A stretch of 64,000 bases of DNA from Argentina anserina (GCF_933775445.1 NC_065875.1:15637001-15701000); one strand, 5' to 3'. Shown: positions 37,923 to 49,701, counted from the first letter of the stretch. Notes: generated by a model not told the origin, from the sequence alone. Program-made: numbers and translations.

Positions 37923-39840
37923 ACCCCATCCCTCCCTCTCAAAATTTCCTCTGTCGATCCCCTCAGCTCCGGCCACCGTAGCTCTCACCGCCGGCCCCAA
38001 GACCACCGGAAGCTCGACCGCTCCAACCCCCGGACGAGACACGCCCTCCCTCGCCGACGAACGGCGTTTTCTGCAAAAATCCAAAGATCCTTGCAAATCG
38101 ATCCTTGGGTTGGGTTTAGCACGAAATTGGAGCTCAAATCGGAGGTTTTAACGTCGGAGGTGAGCTTGGAACTACCGAACCTTTCCAGCCATTTTCTGGC
38201 GATCTGGGTTACAACGAAGGTACGGTTGTGATCTTCTCCTCATGTTCTTCATCTTTCATGTTGGATGTTTGTGGTTTTGTTGAGTTTTGGGCGGAGGTGG
38301 TGGAGTGACACGTGTCGCCGTCTGTGGCGGCGCGTGGGAGGAGTTGAGGGCGGTAGGGTAATGGTTATCCAGCTAGGACGGCGTAGGAAGTGGAGTTTCA
38401 GGTTTTGGAGGTTGCGTGTGGAGTTCACGCGCGGCTATTGTTGGTGGCGCGACTGCCGGAGGGTGGCGCGTGAACTCCACGCGCCGCCACGTGCCGCGGT
38501 GCGTGAACAATGATTTTGTAAAAGTAATTTCTGAACGGTAACTTGTAAAAGTAATTTCTATATAGTATATCGGTGAATAGTAATTACGTGAACAGTAATA
38601 TATGCACATTAATTACATGAACAGTGATTACGTAAAAACTGTAATTTTGCTAAACATTAAACAGTTGTATTGTTTTGGCATCTGAGGCTTTACGTAACGT
38701 TTCTAACCAGTTTATTATACAATTAGGTTACCGAAAAAACGAGTGAATGAATTGTTTTCGGTGTCGTGGAAATTTCGCTCAGGAAAATAAGTGAGTAAAT
38801 CTCACTCTGACGAGTCTACCCTCGGCGGTAATTCATATTTATATTTTATTAAAGAGATCAAACTATGACATGTATATAATATAGTGGGTTGTGTATGTGT
38901 ATAAAATGGTAAATACGATACATATATATGAGTTTCTATATTATATACTGTCACATTCTTATTTCCAAATGAGTTTTATTGTGGCAACTATATCTATATT
39001 ATTTGAGCAAGAGTCGCTTGGTTGTTGTACAATAACATGTGTAGATTGTTATTGTACGTGGTTTTAACTTTGAGTCTTGTTAAAATGTTTTTCTGTCTTC
39101 GGAAGTGTTGGCAGTAATCGTGACCAAGCCTTGGTCGGGTGACAGTTACGATTTAGTTAGAACTCTAGTCTGTTTGTAAGTGTACTGCATGAGAGGTAAC
39201 AGATGGGTTGTCTGGGTCTCATGATTACCATATTTTTGTACGATATTGGGTAACATATGGATTGCCCATTATCGGGCGGCGTACTGCATGAGGGGTAACA
39301 TATGAGTACATGGGTCTCATGAGTATCCGTATTTTAAATGTAATTGGGTAAACAGATGAGTTGCTTAATGTGTCATTAGTGCTTATATTTTCAATTGTTA
39401 TTGGATAACCAGATTGGCCGACATTTATTTTTAAATGTCTTTGGTATTTTCTTATCATGCGACATGTGTTATACTATTGGATTACTCATACGAGCTGTAA
39501 AGCTTACCGGGTTTATGTTTACAATCCCGGTGCACCTATTCGATGGTGTAGGGGATAGTTCTGCATGTGCGGATTAGCAGAATTTGAGGGCTTTCACTGA
39601 AGATTGTCGAAATTTCTTTATTCTATTTGTGGTGAGGACTAAGTGGATTTTACATTTCCATTTGTTATAATATTTGAATTATAAACTGGTTTTGTAATAA
39701 TCAAATCGATTGAATTGTACTCTTAACTCAGTTTTGATACACTATGGCTATAAGATGATTTCAAATTATTTGAGATTGTTTTAGAGTTTTTCATGGTTTC
39801 GATTTCGAGTTTTATCACTTGAAAATTCGGGGTTGTAACA
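37466..39840 (+). mobile_element. solo LTR, copy B (long-LTR family), 2375 bp
   Basis: Begins TGTAATACCCCGAATTTTC and ends GAAAATTCGGGGTTGTAACA, so the TG...CA ends extend into an inverted repeat of about 18 bp. Flanks are ggaaa (37,461-37,465) and agaaa (39,841-39,845), a 5-bp target duplication with one change. Removing the element and one copy rejoins the left MITE arm to match the right arm (taatggaaagcttcc). Inside: CA/CT microsatellite, a GC-rich UTR-like block (37,920-38,510), GAACAGTAAT motifs, three diverged repeats at 39,187-39,420 and the conserved 39,495-39,580 block shared with copies A and C. Confidence 0.8.
37829..37921. repeat. (CA)n(CT)n microsatellite
   Basis: About 9 CA units followed by about 36 CT units (37,848-37,921), within solo LTR B. 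It creates spurious open frames of poly-Leu/Ser and poly-Arg/Glu on both strands. Confidence 0.98.
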
Positions 39841-40485
39841 AGAAAGCTTCCTCAAAATTATGTTGTAAGTGTAATCAATAGGATTATTTGTCTTAGGGTT
39901 ATTAACAATTTATCTCTCGGTATCTATGTCTTAGGGTTATAAATAATTTCTCTCCCCCCCCCCTCTCCCATCTTGCCTCTAAACCACAGTTCCCGTCAAA
40001 TCTGGGTACTTTCCTTGCAATTTGCTTCCTTTCTCCTCCTCCTCCTCCTCTTGCATAATCTCAATTATTAGTTTAATCAACATGTTATGAAGGAGGAAGA
40101 GAAATCCATAAATTTCAAAGAAAGAGGAGGGGGGAAATTATTTATAACTCTAAGACCTAGATACCCAGAGCAAAATAACCTCAAGACCAATAATCTCATT
40201 GATTACACTTACAACATAATTTTGAGGAAGCTTTCCATTATGCAGAAAAAGAAGTGAGAGAGAAACAATGTAAAACGAGTAATAGTAGTTTTCCTTTCTT
40301 CATCACTATTGAGAATATCAATTTATCCCTAAAAGTATATCGGTAATCATATCAACTAACCGAGTGAATAACAATATGTATCAAAAGTAGATAAAATTAT
40401 GTAGTTTATGTATTTATATGATAGGGCAATAAAGTAACCTCGATTATTAATAGGACAAGAGTCATGTACCGTTCTTAAAATTTAG

Positions 40486-41019
40486 TCAACATAGGATTAC
40501 TGACGTAGCTAGTTGTTGCATATGCTTTTGGTATGTTTATGCTATGATAACAATTTACGATAGATCATTGAGGGTTAATTTACTTAAGTTTTACAATTCC
40601 TATTACCACGTCATTGTGTCCCATGCTAGGGGAAAATTCTATGTTGCAGCGTTGTATGCGTGCAGCGGTCCTAATCCACCACACACACCCCACGTGCATT
40701 TCAAGACAGCCCTCCATCCACCGTCCGATTTAGTTTGTATGGTATGCAGCACTGCACATCAGCTAAACCCCATACTAGGGACCCTTTTCGTGGTTATCCA
40801 TAGGCAATTAAGTAGTTTATCTTCCTTATAGTTCATTAATCTTCTATATATGACCACTACGTACACTTGAGAATATATAGATATTTTGTTGAGATGCATA
40901 CAACCCAAATAAGGATATAATTACTGAAAGCCTAGCTAGCTCTAACTCATCAAGTACGTGAAGTGCTTTGATCGAATCACCTAATTAAGATGATTGAGTT
41001 GATTTGATGGAAGCAAGGA
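40486..41019. other. intergenic, no gene seen
   Basis: AT-rich spacer between the fold-back MITE and the hAT remnant. An open frame at 40,544-40,831 has no domain that I recognise. Confidence 0.5.
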
Positions 41020-42930
41020 ACAAAATCTCCCCGATATCCTCTGATATCTCTATTTTTCAAAAAAAAAAACGATATATTTTAAGGATAAATATCTTATTTT
41101 TTCCCGTATCTGCGATATTTCTCCGATAACATAAAATATCTCCGATATTTACGATATATCCGAGATATCTTCAATATTTTAGAGAAATATTTGAAAATTT
41201 TCAGTTAAAAAAATTTAACTCAATTTGAGGATGTCTCAGACTCTCCTTGACCTGGATTTTTTGATCAATTAATCACTTCGAGGCTCGAGAGATATAAAAA
41301 ATAAGACTAGAAGAGTAATCCTTTAATCGGCTAATTTTTAATTTTTCGTAAAAGATATCGAGATGAGGAGTGAAAGTTCAAGTCTTTACTCTTAAAAGTC
41401 AAGCCATATCAATGACCAATGTTCTCCTTGACCTTGAGAGAATCCAAAATAAAGGGTCACAACATAGTCTCACACTCTCATGACAATCATAAAAGAATAT
41501 CCAGAATTTTAGTAACAATTGTTCTCCTCGAGGAATATAGAAAGAGTAGTAATTTTTATCTCCTTGACATCCTCTCAAATGATATCTAGATAAGGAGTGT
41601 TCTCCTTGAGCACTATTAGGGAAAGTAAGAAAACATGAGTCACATTGTAGTATTTGTCTCCTAGAAGTTCCCTCATACATTCGTAGATTGCTAGCAACCT
41701 GTGAACCCATCATGGAAGGATGATAATACTGAAATTTGACATGCGTATTTTAGCACAAACGGCTTCCTCTTCTGCTTGTGAAAGAAGTGGAGTACTTTTG
41801 CTCTTATTCATACAAAGCACAGGAATCGTCTTGAATATAAGAATTTGGAAAAACTCGTATGCTACTACTATAACATGAAGTTACGACTATGTGATAAACG
41901 AGCAAAGGATAATGTGATCAATTAAAACAACTATATCAATCTACTTCATGTTGCTAGTGAACCACTTCAGAATAACATTGATCATCTTCATGATTGGATT
42001 ATGCATGCACACCTCGATGATGAAAATGGCAACCCTCCTCCACATGTCGTAGGAAATGCAACTAATTTTGAAATTGATGTAAACAAGGTATTATCTGATG
42101 AAGTTGGAGACCCGAGAGATGATTCTGATAATGCTAGTGTGTGGGGCGGTGTAGCAACTCCAGATAGTTCAGATAGTGATGATGATGGTGGTGGTGGTGG
42201 TGGTAATGGTGATGGTAGTGGTGGAAGTTGACAAGGTGGTGGAGATATAAGGTTTGAATATGGACAATTTTATGTAAGTGGAGAATTTGAGCAGTTTACT
42301 TGTGAAAGTAATTTTGATCATGCTACCAAAGATGAGAATCATGGATCTAGAGCAGGCGGTCATGGTGCGCAACAGCAGAATAGGTGCATAAGGAGGACAA
42401 GATGAGTCATTGATGATCAAAATATTTCATCTGATGTTAGTTCAGTTGCCTTAAGTTTTGATTCTATCAATTTAGGCACATAGCACAGTGGAATGTCAAA
42501 CGAATCACATGAAGTCAACTATCAATTTGTTCATCCTATTTACAATTATGGACAGTTTGGAGACGTTTATGATCAATTATCGAGTTGGGTTCATCGTTAC
42601 TATCCCATTCTCGGAAAAACTATTAGTAGCTCAAAAGAAATATATGACTATCATGTTAACTATTACAATTCGTACTATATGGCTCGTATGTCTTGGGTAA
42701 AATATTATAGTTTTGTTGACTAACGTGCATCTTTTCAAGCACCTAAAGTCTCTTTCTGGTACTAGATAAAATTAATAAAATTGTTTGTATGTAATTCAAT
42801 AATAAATAAATAGATAATTTCGGAAGAGGAACGATATTTTTTTTCCAATATCCCCGATATCTCACTTTTTCAAAAAAACGATATATCTCCCGATACCGAT
42901 ATTTCTCCAATGTGAATATATGCATGAACA
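41020..42930 (+). mobile_element. hAT transposon remnant
   Basis: Both margins carry repeated CGATAT/GATATC words and a shared stretch (ccccgatatc...tttttcaaaaaaa..cgatatat) at 41,028-41,085 and 42,852-42,892, like the subterminal repeats of hAT elements. Between them lies the transposase C-terminus (41,735-42,490). The middle (41,200-41,700) has no recognisable frame. No intact terminal inverted repeat or 8-bp duplication could be defined. Confidence 0.6.
41735..42490 (+). pseudogene. hAT transposase C-terminal fragment
   Basis: Carries the hAT dimerisation signature: ILAQTASSSACER, then after a one-base loss WSTFALIHTKHRNRLEY, then YYYNMKLRL and DWIMHAHLDDENGNP (a W...DDE.GNP motif usual in plant hAT proteins). 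A stop interrupts the AKDNVIN codons, and the tail ends in an Asp/Gly-rich stretch (42,170-42,230, GGT/GAT repeats). A second degenerate piece (42,490-42,720) repeats Tyr-rich NYY..Y motifs as in hAT tails. Not functional. Confidence 0.7.
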
Positions 42931-43067
42931 AGATATATCCCGAGTCGAATCTTATCTCACAGGAATTTTTAAAGAATAAACAAAGCAACTGAATTCCATG
43001 CCACATCGATGTTAAGCTAACAATGTTGATAAAACCATTCATAAAACAGAACGACGAAATCGGTGCC

Positions 43068-43083
43068 GGTGCTATATTTATAA
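43068..43083 (+). promoter_or_regulatory. possible TATA box of the MGCG-protein gene
   Basis: gtgctatatttataaa about 165 bases upstream of the ATG at 43,246; a CT-rich leader (atctctatctctctgacc) lies between them. Confidence 0.4.
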
Positions 43084-43245
43084 ACTTTCATGACACCAAA
43101 TTACACCCATGAAAGTTACAGATCCAACACAAACAACTAACGAAATCAAACAAATCAACATCGCTCTCCCACATATTAAAAGGAAAGAGATTAATACATT
43201 GCGTCTCACTAATTATATCTCTATCTCTCTGACCTCAAATTAATA

Positions 43246-44475
43246 ATGGGATGTGGGGATTCAAAGCTCGCCGTTGCCACCAGCAATGCCATCCTGTGCC
43301 GCAAGAAATCCAATGCCGGGGAGGCCACTAAGAAGAGCAAAGACATCGGAACCATCCCGGAGACCACCGCGGATTCTGACAACAGAGTAGCAAACCCTAA
43401 GGGACAACAACAAAAAGAGCAAGAGGCACAGGCTGCAGTTGTTAACAAGGACAATGTAAGTGATGTGGTGGCCGATGATGTGAAGGACATCAATGAAAAG
43501 GAAAAGGAAATTGAAGGTGGTGACAAAGAAATAATAGCCAAAGGTAACAATGTTTCAGTGGTTTCGGAGCATGAAGCCGGGAGATTGATAACATCTGGAG
43601 AGTCATTCTTTTCGTCAAGGAAATTAGATGATGAAGGGATTGATGGGTTAATTTCTGAGGGAAGATCAGGAACGTCTGATTATTACACTCCACGGCATGG
43701 ACATGGAAGTAAGGGAGATTTGTTCTTCAAAGTGGATGATCAGGGAAACAAAGTTGTAGAGGAGGACAAAGAATTGTTGCCTGCTGCTGAAGAAACAAAA
43801 CTAATTGTTGACACGACGTCCTCAAAAGAAAATACAGGTTTGTGATCATGACCTAAAGTCCTAAACATGTTAATTTATTTCTCTATTGCATAATAATGCA
43901 TGCATTCAAATTAGGTCTATATCAATGTGGTAAAGCAACCAATTGGTGTTGGTGTACCAGGGACCTCTTGCTCTTAGCTCATGAATCACTTAGAGCCTTA
44001 GAGTAAGTTCACCCAATAGCTCAGGGTCACTTTTCTTAGGCAATGCCCCTCAAACACCCTCCTACACTCCTCCTTGGAGAAATTGCAGTGCAAGATGATC
44101 AACATATATAACATACCGGCGAGGACCAAAATCTAATATTTTTCTTAACTACATTGCAATGCTTATGACACCTCTTACCAGTGACTCGTCGGACGTCGGT
44201 TGTTTGCTATTTAAATAATCAGATTCACGAGTGATTATCTGCTTAGGTTTCATATGCTTATACATGTGGATTTATGTACAGGAGATCCCGCATTACTAGT
44301 GGAGGAGAAATTGGTAAAGGAAACTGCAGAGTTGGAAACCAAAACCACTACTGTTGAATCCAAAGTTTCTAGCCCTGCTGATCCTAGCCCTGCAGCTGAG
44401 GAAGAGAAGATAGAAGAGACGATAGAAGAAACAAAAGAAGATAAAATAAAAGAGAATAAAGAAGAGAAGAGTTAA
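43246..44475 (+). CDS. acidic MGCG-start protein (predicted N-myristoylated), 2 exons, 261 aa
   Basis: Exons 43,246-43,837 and 44,282-44,475; GT-AG intron, phase 1 (the split codon gives Gly in TGDPALL). The protein starts MGCGDSKLAVATSNAILC: Gly2 with Ser6 fits an N-myristoylation signal and Cys3 a palmitoylation site, so it is probably at the plasma membrane. The rest is hydrophilic and mostly disordered: Glu/Lys/Asp-rich, with a conserved-looking patch ESFFSSRKLDDEGIDGLISEG...DYYTPRHG (about 123-155), and a C-terminal run of EEKIEETIEETKEDKIKENKEEKS, possibly a coiled coil or charged helix. No enzyme domain is visible. I recognise it only as a plant-specific protein of unknown function. 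Confidence 0.75.
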
Positions 44476-45643
44476 CGTGGGTGATTTACTTGACATGAAT
44501 CAGAGAAACAAGCTATGCATTTAACTAACATGTTGGGAATTGTATTACTAACATAGTACTGTAGTACTGTGTATATATGACATGTGCTTAGCATCACTTC
44601 CAAAGTTTGAATTGTGAAATTTCGATCAAATGTGCAACATTTAACAAGCAGCTAGCCTCTTAATCAAACAGTCTTAAGGTAAGATCTGGCGAAACCAAAG
44701 TTGTGGTGAAAAAGAGTCCAATACAATTGCTCACTATGACAACACTGAATCGAGTATATCTATAGTCGATACAATCAAAACCTTCTAAGATCGAGCTCTC
44801 ACTCCAGCAACGTTGTACTATGGTGAGAAAGCTGACCTTTAACCAAGATGTATTAGTCTACCTAGTTATAACTAATGATATTCCCATATTTACATGAGGA
44901 TAATATGAACTAAGCCTCAGCGTAAATATATAAAAAAAATTGAAGAAGAAACCGTAACCAGAACGCAATTATACGTTCCTAATTGCAAATAACGTTCTTA
45001 ATCTCATATCTTAACAACTATGTAGCTGCATGCTTTCCATTCCCCCAACTAAGATTTTCAGATTTTAGCACTAATAAGTAATGACATATATCATTACAGT
45101 GAAAGTCCACAAAATCTTTGGGATTATATGAACCCTGCCACTATCCTGCTTTAGTGAACACAACCTGTTTATATTCTACTACCAGGAGTCCAGGACCTAC
45201 AATTATACGCATGCATGATAAAATTGAGGTTTTAGGGGTAGTTCTCGGCTTAAGAGAAGAGCGCGCACACACTCAGCTTAAGACGGGCCCTTGATGTTAT
45301 TAGCAACTCAAACCAGTTTCCAACTTTCTGGCAGAACCTTGCCAGAGTGGTAACCCATTGTCTCTAAAAAAAAAATTTGAAATGTTTGCTAAATTGTTTG
45401 GCAGAACAATATTTTTCATTGATATGAGTGAAATATATAGAGACTTCACTTAGGAGACTTACAAGGTAATTACAACTAAGAAAACTAACCTACCAAATAT
45501 GTCCTTAAAAAGGACAAAGATATATAGTTCCAACAGAAATTTGTATCTCCGACACCTATAAGGTTTTGGTGTACGCGTACGTGACTATATAAGCACTAGT
45601 TTGCCAAGTGAAAGCTCTCAGAAACTTTTGAATCTAGTTAGCC
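44476..45643. repeat. non-coding segment duplicated at 51,370-53,275
   Basis: 44,515-44,700 (ctaactaacatgttggg..., gtgcttagcatcacttcc, tagcctcttaatcaaa, tctggcgaaacc) matches 51,372-51,535. 45,040-45,180 matches 52,865-52,990. 45,335-45,365 (agtggtaacccattgtctct) matches 53,253-53,273. The order is the same and the orientation direct. No gene is seen inside. The last 100 bases are the likely promoter of the F-box gene (tatataagc at 45,587). Confidence 0.65.
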
Positions 45644-45989
45644 ATGAGTGCATTCAAAGAAGATACAAAAAGAAGATAAAATGAAATATGTCCAACAGTT
45701 CACCGCTCGAAAAGATTATCAAGATCATCATCAGCAACATCAACAAGGCCATCCTCGTCGGAATCGAAGAATGCTTGTATCGATGATCTCCCTGACCTTA
45801 TTTTGGTTGAGATTCTTTTTAGGCTTCCTTGCTACAAATTTGTTTCTCAGTGCAAGTTCGTGTGCAAGCGTTGGTGCACTCTCATATCTGATGTTCATTT
45901 TATTCGCCGTTTTTTGTATGATAAGCGAGCTCAAGGTACTATAACGCGCACTTTAATTAACTACCAAGGCCAAGAATTTCTTCCTAAAA

Positions 45990-48626
45990 TGTAACGACCC
46001 TAAAATTTCAAGCTTAAAAACTCAAAATTTTAAAGTCGTTAAACACAAAATAATCTCAATGAAATCGAAATCATTTAAAATGTCACAGCGGATCAATTCT
46101 GAGTTCTCAATACAACTCAGTCAAACCAATTATTACAAACCAAATTTATAATCCATACATAAAATGGAAATGTAATAATCCTCACAATCACTCACAAATC
46201 TCATAAATAAAACCACACCAATTCTCACACACAAATCCACGCTAAAAACCTCACCACAAGTAGGATTCGAACGACTTCGAGCCTCCGGAGTTGTCACTCA
46301 ATCTCCACTAATCAACACCTGCGGAATTATCCCATACACCATCGGATTGGTGCACCGGGATTGTAAACACAAACCCGGTAAGCTTATAGCTCGTATGAGT
46401 AAAATGAAAATATAATCGCATATCAATATATACGAAAAATCACAAATCATCAAATATAAATGCACTCATGAGTCAATGGACGGCCCATCTGGTCGTCCCA
46501 AAGAAATATGAAATAAAACGCTCATGAGAAATTAAGTAACCCTTCTGGTTACCCAAATGCATTTATATTACGGGTACCAAGAACGCTGGTACACATCTGT
46601 TACCCCTCTCGTAATACACCGCCGATATTGGATAGCCACCCGCTACCCAACATCCAAAACAATCTGAGTACCCATGAGCAGATAACCACCTGTTACCTCA
46701 CATGCAGTACTAAGGCAGACAGACTAGAGCTCTAACTGTATCGTAACTTTCGCCCGGTCAAAGGCTAGGTTCCGACTTGCCAAACACGTACAATAATCTC
46801 ACATCATATTGTACTAAATCACGTCCGAAGACAAATCAACATTTTAACAATCTCAATGTTAAAATCACGTACAATAATCTCACATCATATTGTACAAATC
46901 AAAATCACATGCTCGATATATCTTGTCATCAAAATGACATCATCACAATAAAATCATAACAGTATATTATATAGCAAACTATATATATATGTATTTATTT
47001 ACCATTTATATGATATATATATATATATAATTCATTATATCTTATACATGTCATACTTTATAAACACGTCCGAAGACAAAACGTTAAACAATCTCCATAT
47101 TAAACTCACATGCTTGTCATCGAATTAATCTAATCCAGATGAACTCATAACAGTATATAATATAGCAAATTATATATATATGTACTTATTACCATTTATA
47201 CAATATATATAGAATCCATTATATTGTATACATGTCGTATTTCAATATTAAAAACTCTTGCAAATATGTGAGATTTTACTCACCTTATCGAGTCGAGCGT
47301 AATTCCACAATTTCCGAAGATAATTCCTTTCCTTGCTTTATAGATCACTTTGAAAAGATAAGAAAAGAATTTAGAAACGTTTCGTAAACCTTTAAATGCC
47401 GAAACAGTAATAAACTGTTACTGTTCAGCAATTTTTTGTTTTTACGAAGTTAATGTTCATGTTACTGTTCATGTATTACTGTACAAATACACAAAAGAAT
47501 ACGTATTTCTGTACGTATACATAACGTTTACGTATTTCTATACGTATACATACTATTTAAAATGTAAATACAATCTCAGTAAATAAAATTTACTAAATTA
47601 CCTTTTACAAATTACTTTTTTACAATTACTGAAAGTAATTTAATTTACATTTACCGTACGTAAATAAAATTTACATTTACATTTACCGTACGTAAGTAAA
47701 TTACTAAAATACCCTTCTTGAATACTGTTCACACCGCCGCACGTGGCGGCGCGTGTACCACCAACGGCGCGTGTCACGCTACCGCCGCCCCATTTCTCTT
47801 CATTTCTCCTCCCTCTTCCTTCCTACGGTCTCAGACCATCCCTAGGCTATCCCACGCCCCCCCACGCGCCATCCATGGCGGCGGAAATCTCCTCCCTCTC
47901 TTCCTCTGTTCTCCCACTCCGATCTACCTCAAAATCTCTCCAATACATCCACAAATTCACCAACAAGCAATTCAACAATTGAATTAACCAAATCTTTACC
48001 CAAAACACGGTTTGAAATCATTGGAGCTCATTGGTTGGATCAGACCGACTGTGCTCGGTTCTTGTGTGTCACGCCGAAGCTTCACGGCGTCGCTGGAGTC
48101 CGTGCCTTGCTCGGAGGGAGGTCGCGTCGTGGTTGTGAGGCCGCTGATGCCGGCGGTGAGGAGCACGGCGCACGGAGGGCGGCGATTCGTTGGTGAGCCG
48201 AGAGGGTGAGAGAGTTTTCGGGAGAGATGAGAAAAGGAGGCGGGGTGAGAGAGAGAAGAATGGGTTTCCAATTATGGGAACCCTAGCTGAAAAATTTCCT
48301 TTTATACCCCCCTCTAAAATCGGAAACTAACTTCCGTCGTTAATAACGTTTACGTACGACGTCCGATTCGAACGCGTCACATACTCACAAACTCGTATCG
48401 ACGAGCTCTACAACTTTCGTGAAGGAAGTTTTCGCAAACGGGCGACGGAATAAAAGTCGATAATTTCGTTCGGAAACGTAACGTTTTTCTTATTAAACGT
48501 TCCGAGAACGTTTCCGTTTCCGTTCCGTAAAGTTGCAAACAATCATATTCATTTTAACTGAATTTCATAACTTTATAGAATTCAAATCAAATCAAATATT
48601 GTATTTGAAAATTTAGGGTTATTACA
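45990..48626 (-). mobile_element. solo LTR, copy C (long-LTR family), 2637 bp, inside the F-box gene
   Basis: Begins TGTAACGACCCTAAAATTTC and ends GAAAATTTAGGGTTATTACA; flanks are taaaa (45,985-45,989) and tagaa (48,627-48,631), a 5-bp duplication with one change. Relative to copy B it is inverted: the conserved block is at 46,310-46,395, the three repeats at about 46,475-46,710, the GAACAGTAA cluster (as TTACTGTTCA) at 47,395-47,735, the GC-rich UTR-like block at 47,735-48,240 and the ctcgtatcgacgagctctac element at about 48,395. No gag or pol. Confidence 0.82.
47395..47735. repeat. TTACTGTTCA / GTACGTAAAT motif cluster in solo LTR C
   Basis: Repeated short words: ttactgttca (47,415, 47,462, 47,724 region), tacgtatttctgtacgtata twice (about 47,500-47,550), and ttacatttaccgtacgtaa twice (47,644-47,695). 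Copies A (6500-6720) and B (38,505-38,670) have the same kind of cluster as GAACAGTAAT on the opposite strand. Confidence 0.7.
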
Positions 48627-49701
48627 TAGAATGTCAACCTCATCCAAGCCATTAGCTCCTTTATTTAATAAACTCATGAGTTCGTACCATTTGGAAGGAG
48701 AACCGCTTGTGGTAGGCACCTATAATGACTTGGTTTTGTGCTGCGCAAGTAGACTTAATCAACGCGATTACTACATCTGCAATCCATACACAATCCAATC
48801 GGTTCGTCTTCCTCCCGCGCCTCAAGTTGTCAACAAGTATGTGGTAGTAGGATATATCTGCGATTCTCCCTATTATGACTACGGTGATAACAAAGACCAA
48901 CACAATTTTGTGAAGGTTAACTCTGAGTATAGATGCAAGGTTGTGAGAATAGTTTATCCTCATGCCGATAATTACAAATTATCCAGGACATTCAAAATGC
49001 AGATCTTCTCTTCGGACACAGGTGAATGGATCGAATCAGCAGTTATGTTATCCCCATCAGAGTTTAGATTTGATGGCTGGCTCAGCTTTGCTTATAATGG
49101 AATGTTATACTGGTGGAGTAAGGGTAAAAATTATTGGTCTGATGATCAATTTATTATTGGCTTGGATCCATTCGTGATAAACAAGAGCAAAACAAGCATC
49201 AATAGCAGCGGCACTACTGGTGGCGATGACTTGAATGATGATAATATCTACCGATGCCGTTATATAATATTTAACAAGTCTTCTGGGAACTACGGGCCTC
49301 CGTGCCATGGTGTAACTAGTCGAGGGTGTCTGCGGTTGTGTGATTACGACTGTTGGTCACCCACTATTTTTCGTGATTTGAGTGTAGATGAGGTGACCAC
49401 GATCAATGAAGGAACCGGCCAAGTATGTGCGGAAAATAGTTATACCCTCGATGGTGAAGAAATGCCTCCCGATGATCAAATTCAAGAGGTTGATATGGTA
49501 GCTTTCGACCCCGATGACGGGGACGTCTTTTATTTTAGGCTTCTGGACCTAGACATAATCAAGTGCAACATTCGAACAAGAGAGTGGTCAAAGATAGTTA
49601 ATCAAGGAGAGAGTCAGGTTAGCTGTAGTACGTACTTCTTTCCATTAGCGCTCCCATGGTGGCCAACGTACACCAGTGCCCACACTACCATGCACAACTA
49701 A

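Larger units (their letters stand above)
37209..40485. mobile_element. fold-back MITE with arms of about 370 bp, split by a solo LTR
   Basis: Left arm = 37,209-37,465 plus 39,846-39,955; right arm = about 40,130-40,485. The right arm, reverse complemented, follows the left arm through shared words such as ctaaattttaagaac, cttttgatacatat, ttagttgatat, actcgttttacattgtttctc, agcttcctcaaaattatg and tataaataattt. The loop (39,956-40,130) is pyrimidine-rich and non-coding. Without the 2.4-kb insertion the element would be about 900 bp. No transposase is present; superfamily unknown. Arms may reach a little further out than given. Confidence 0.75.
45644..49701 (+). pseudogene. F-box gene split by a solo LTR, plus an early stop
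   Basis: Piece 1 (45,644-45,989) encodes a Ser-rich N-terminus and an F-box: IDDLPDLILVEILFRLPCYKF...CKFVCKRWCTLIS, the Skp1-binding motif of SCF ubiquitin ligases. Piece 2 (48,632-49,701) encodes the F-box-associated C-terminal part (YICNPYTIQSVRLPPAP, IFSSDTGEW, FAYNGMLYWW). Between them lies the 2.6-kb solo LTR at 45,990-48,626. Removing it with one copy of the 5-bp duplication joins the pieces in the same frame (472 codons in all). There is also a TAA at 45,677, 11 codons after the only upstream ATG in frame; either it is a second lesion or translation starts elsewhere. Piece 2 is otherwise open over 356 codons, which suggests recent inactivation. It belongs to the large plant family of F-box proteins with a beta-propeller-like tail; substrate unknown. 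Confidence 0.8.

Noticed and set aside
37739..38151. Overlapping long open frames around the CT run on both strands
   Set aside because: Poly-Leu/Ser and poly-Arg/Glu arise from the microsatellite; no domain.
37466..39840. Copies A-D as Mutator-like DNA transposons (inverted ends, gene-like GC-rich inserts)
   Set aside because: The flanking duplications fit 5 bp with TG...CA ends in copies B, C and D; 9-bp duplications fit poorly (two or more mismatches each). A solo LTR explains the data better.
40544..40831. Open frame of 95 codons between two mobile elements
   Set aside because: No similarity to a known family and no splice or promoter support.
41399..41713. Minus-strand Cys-containing open frame as a zinc-finger gene
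   Set aside because: It is antisense within the hAT remnant; the Cys spacing fits no zinc finger and the plus strand carries hAT similarity next to it.
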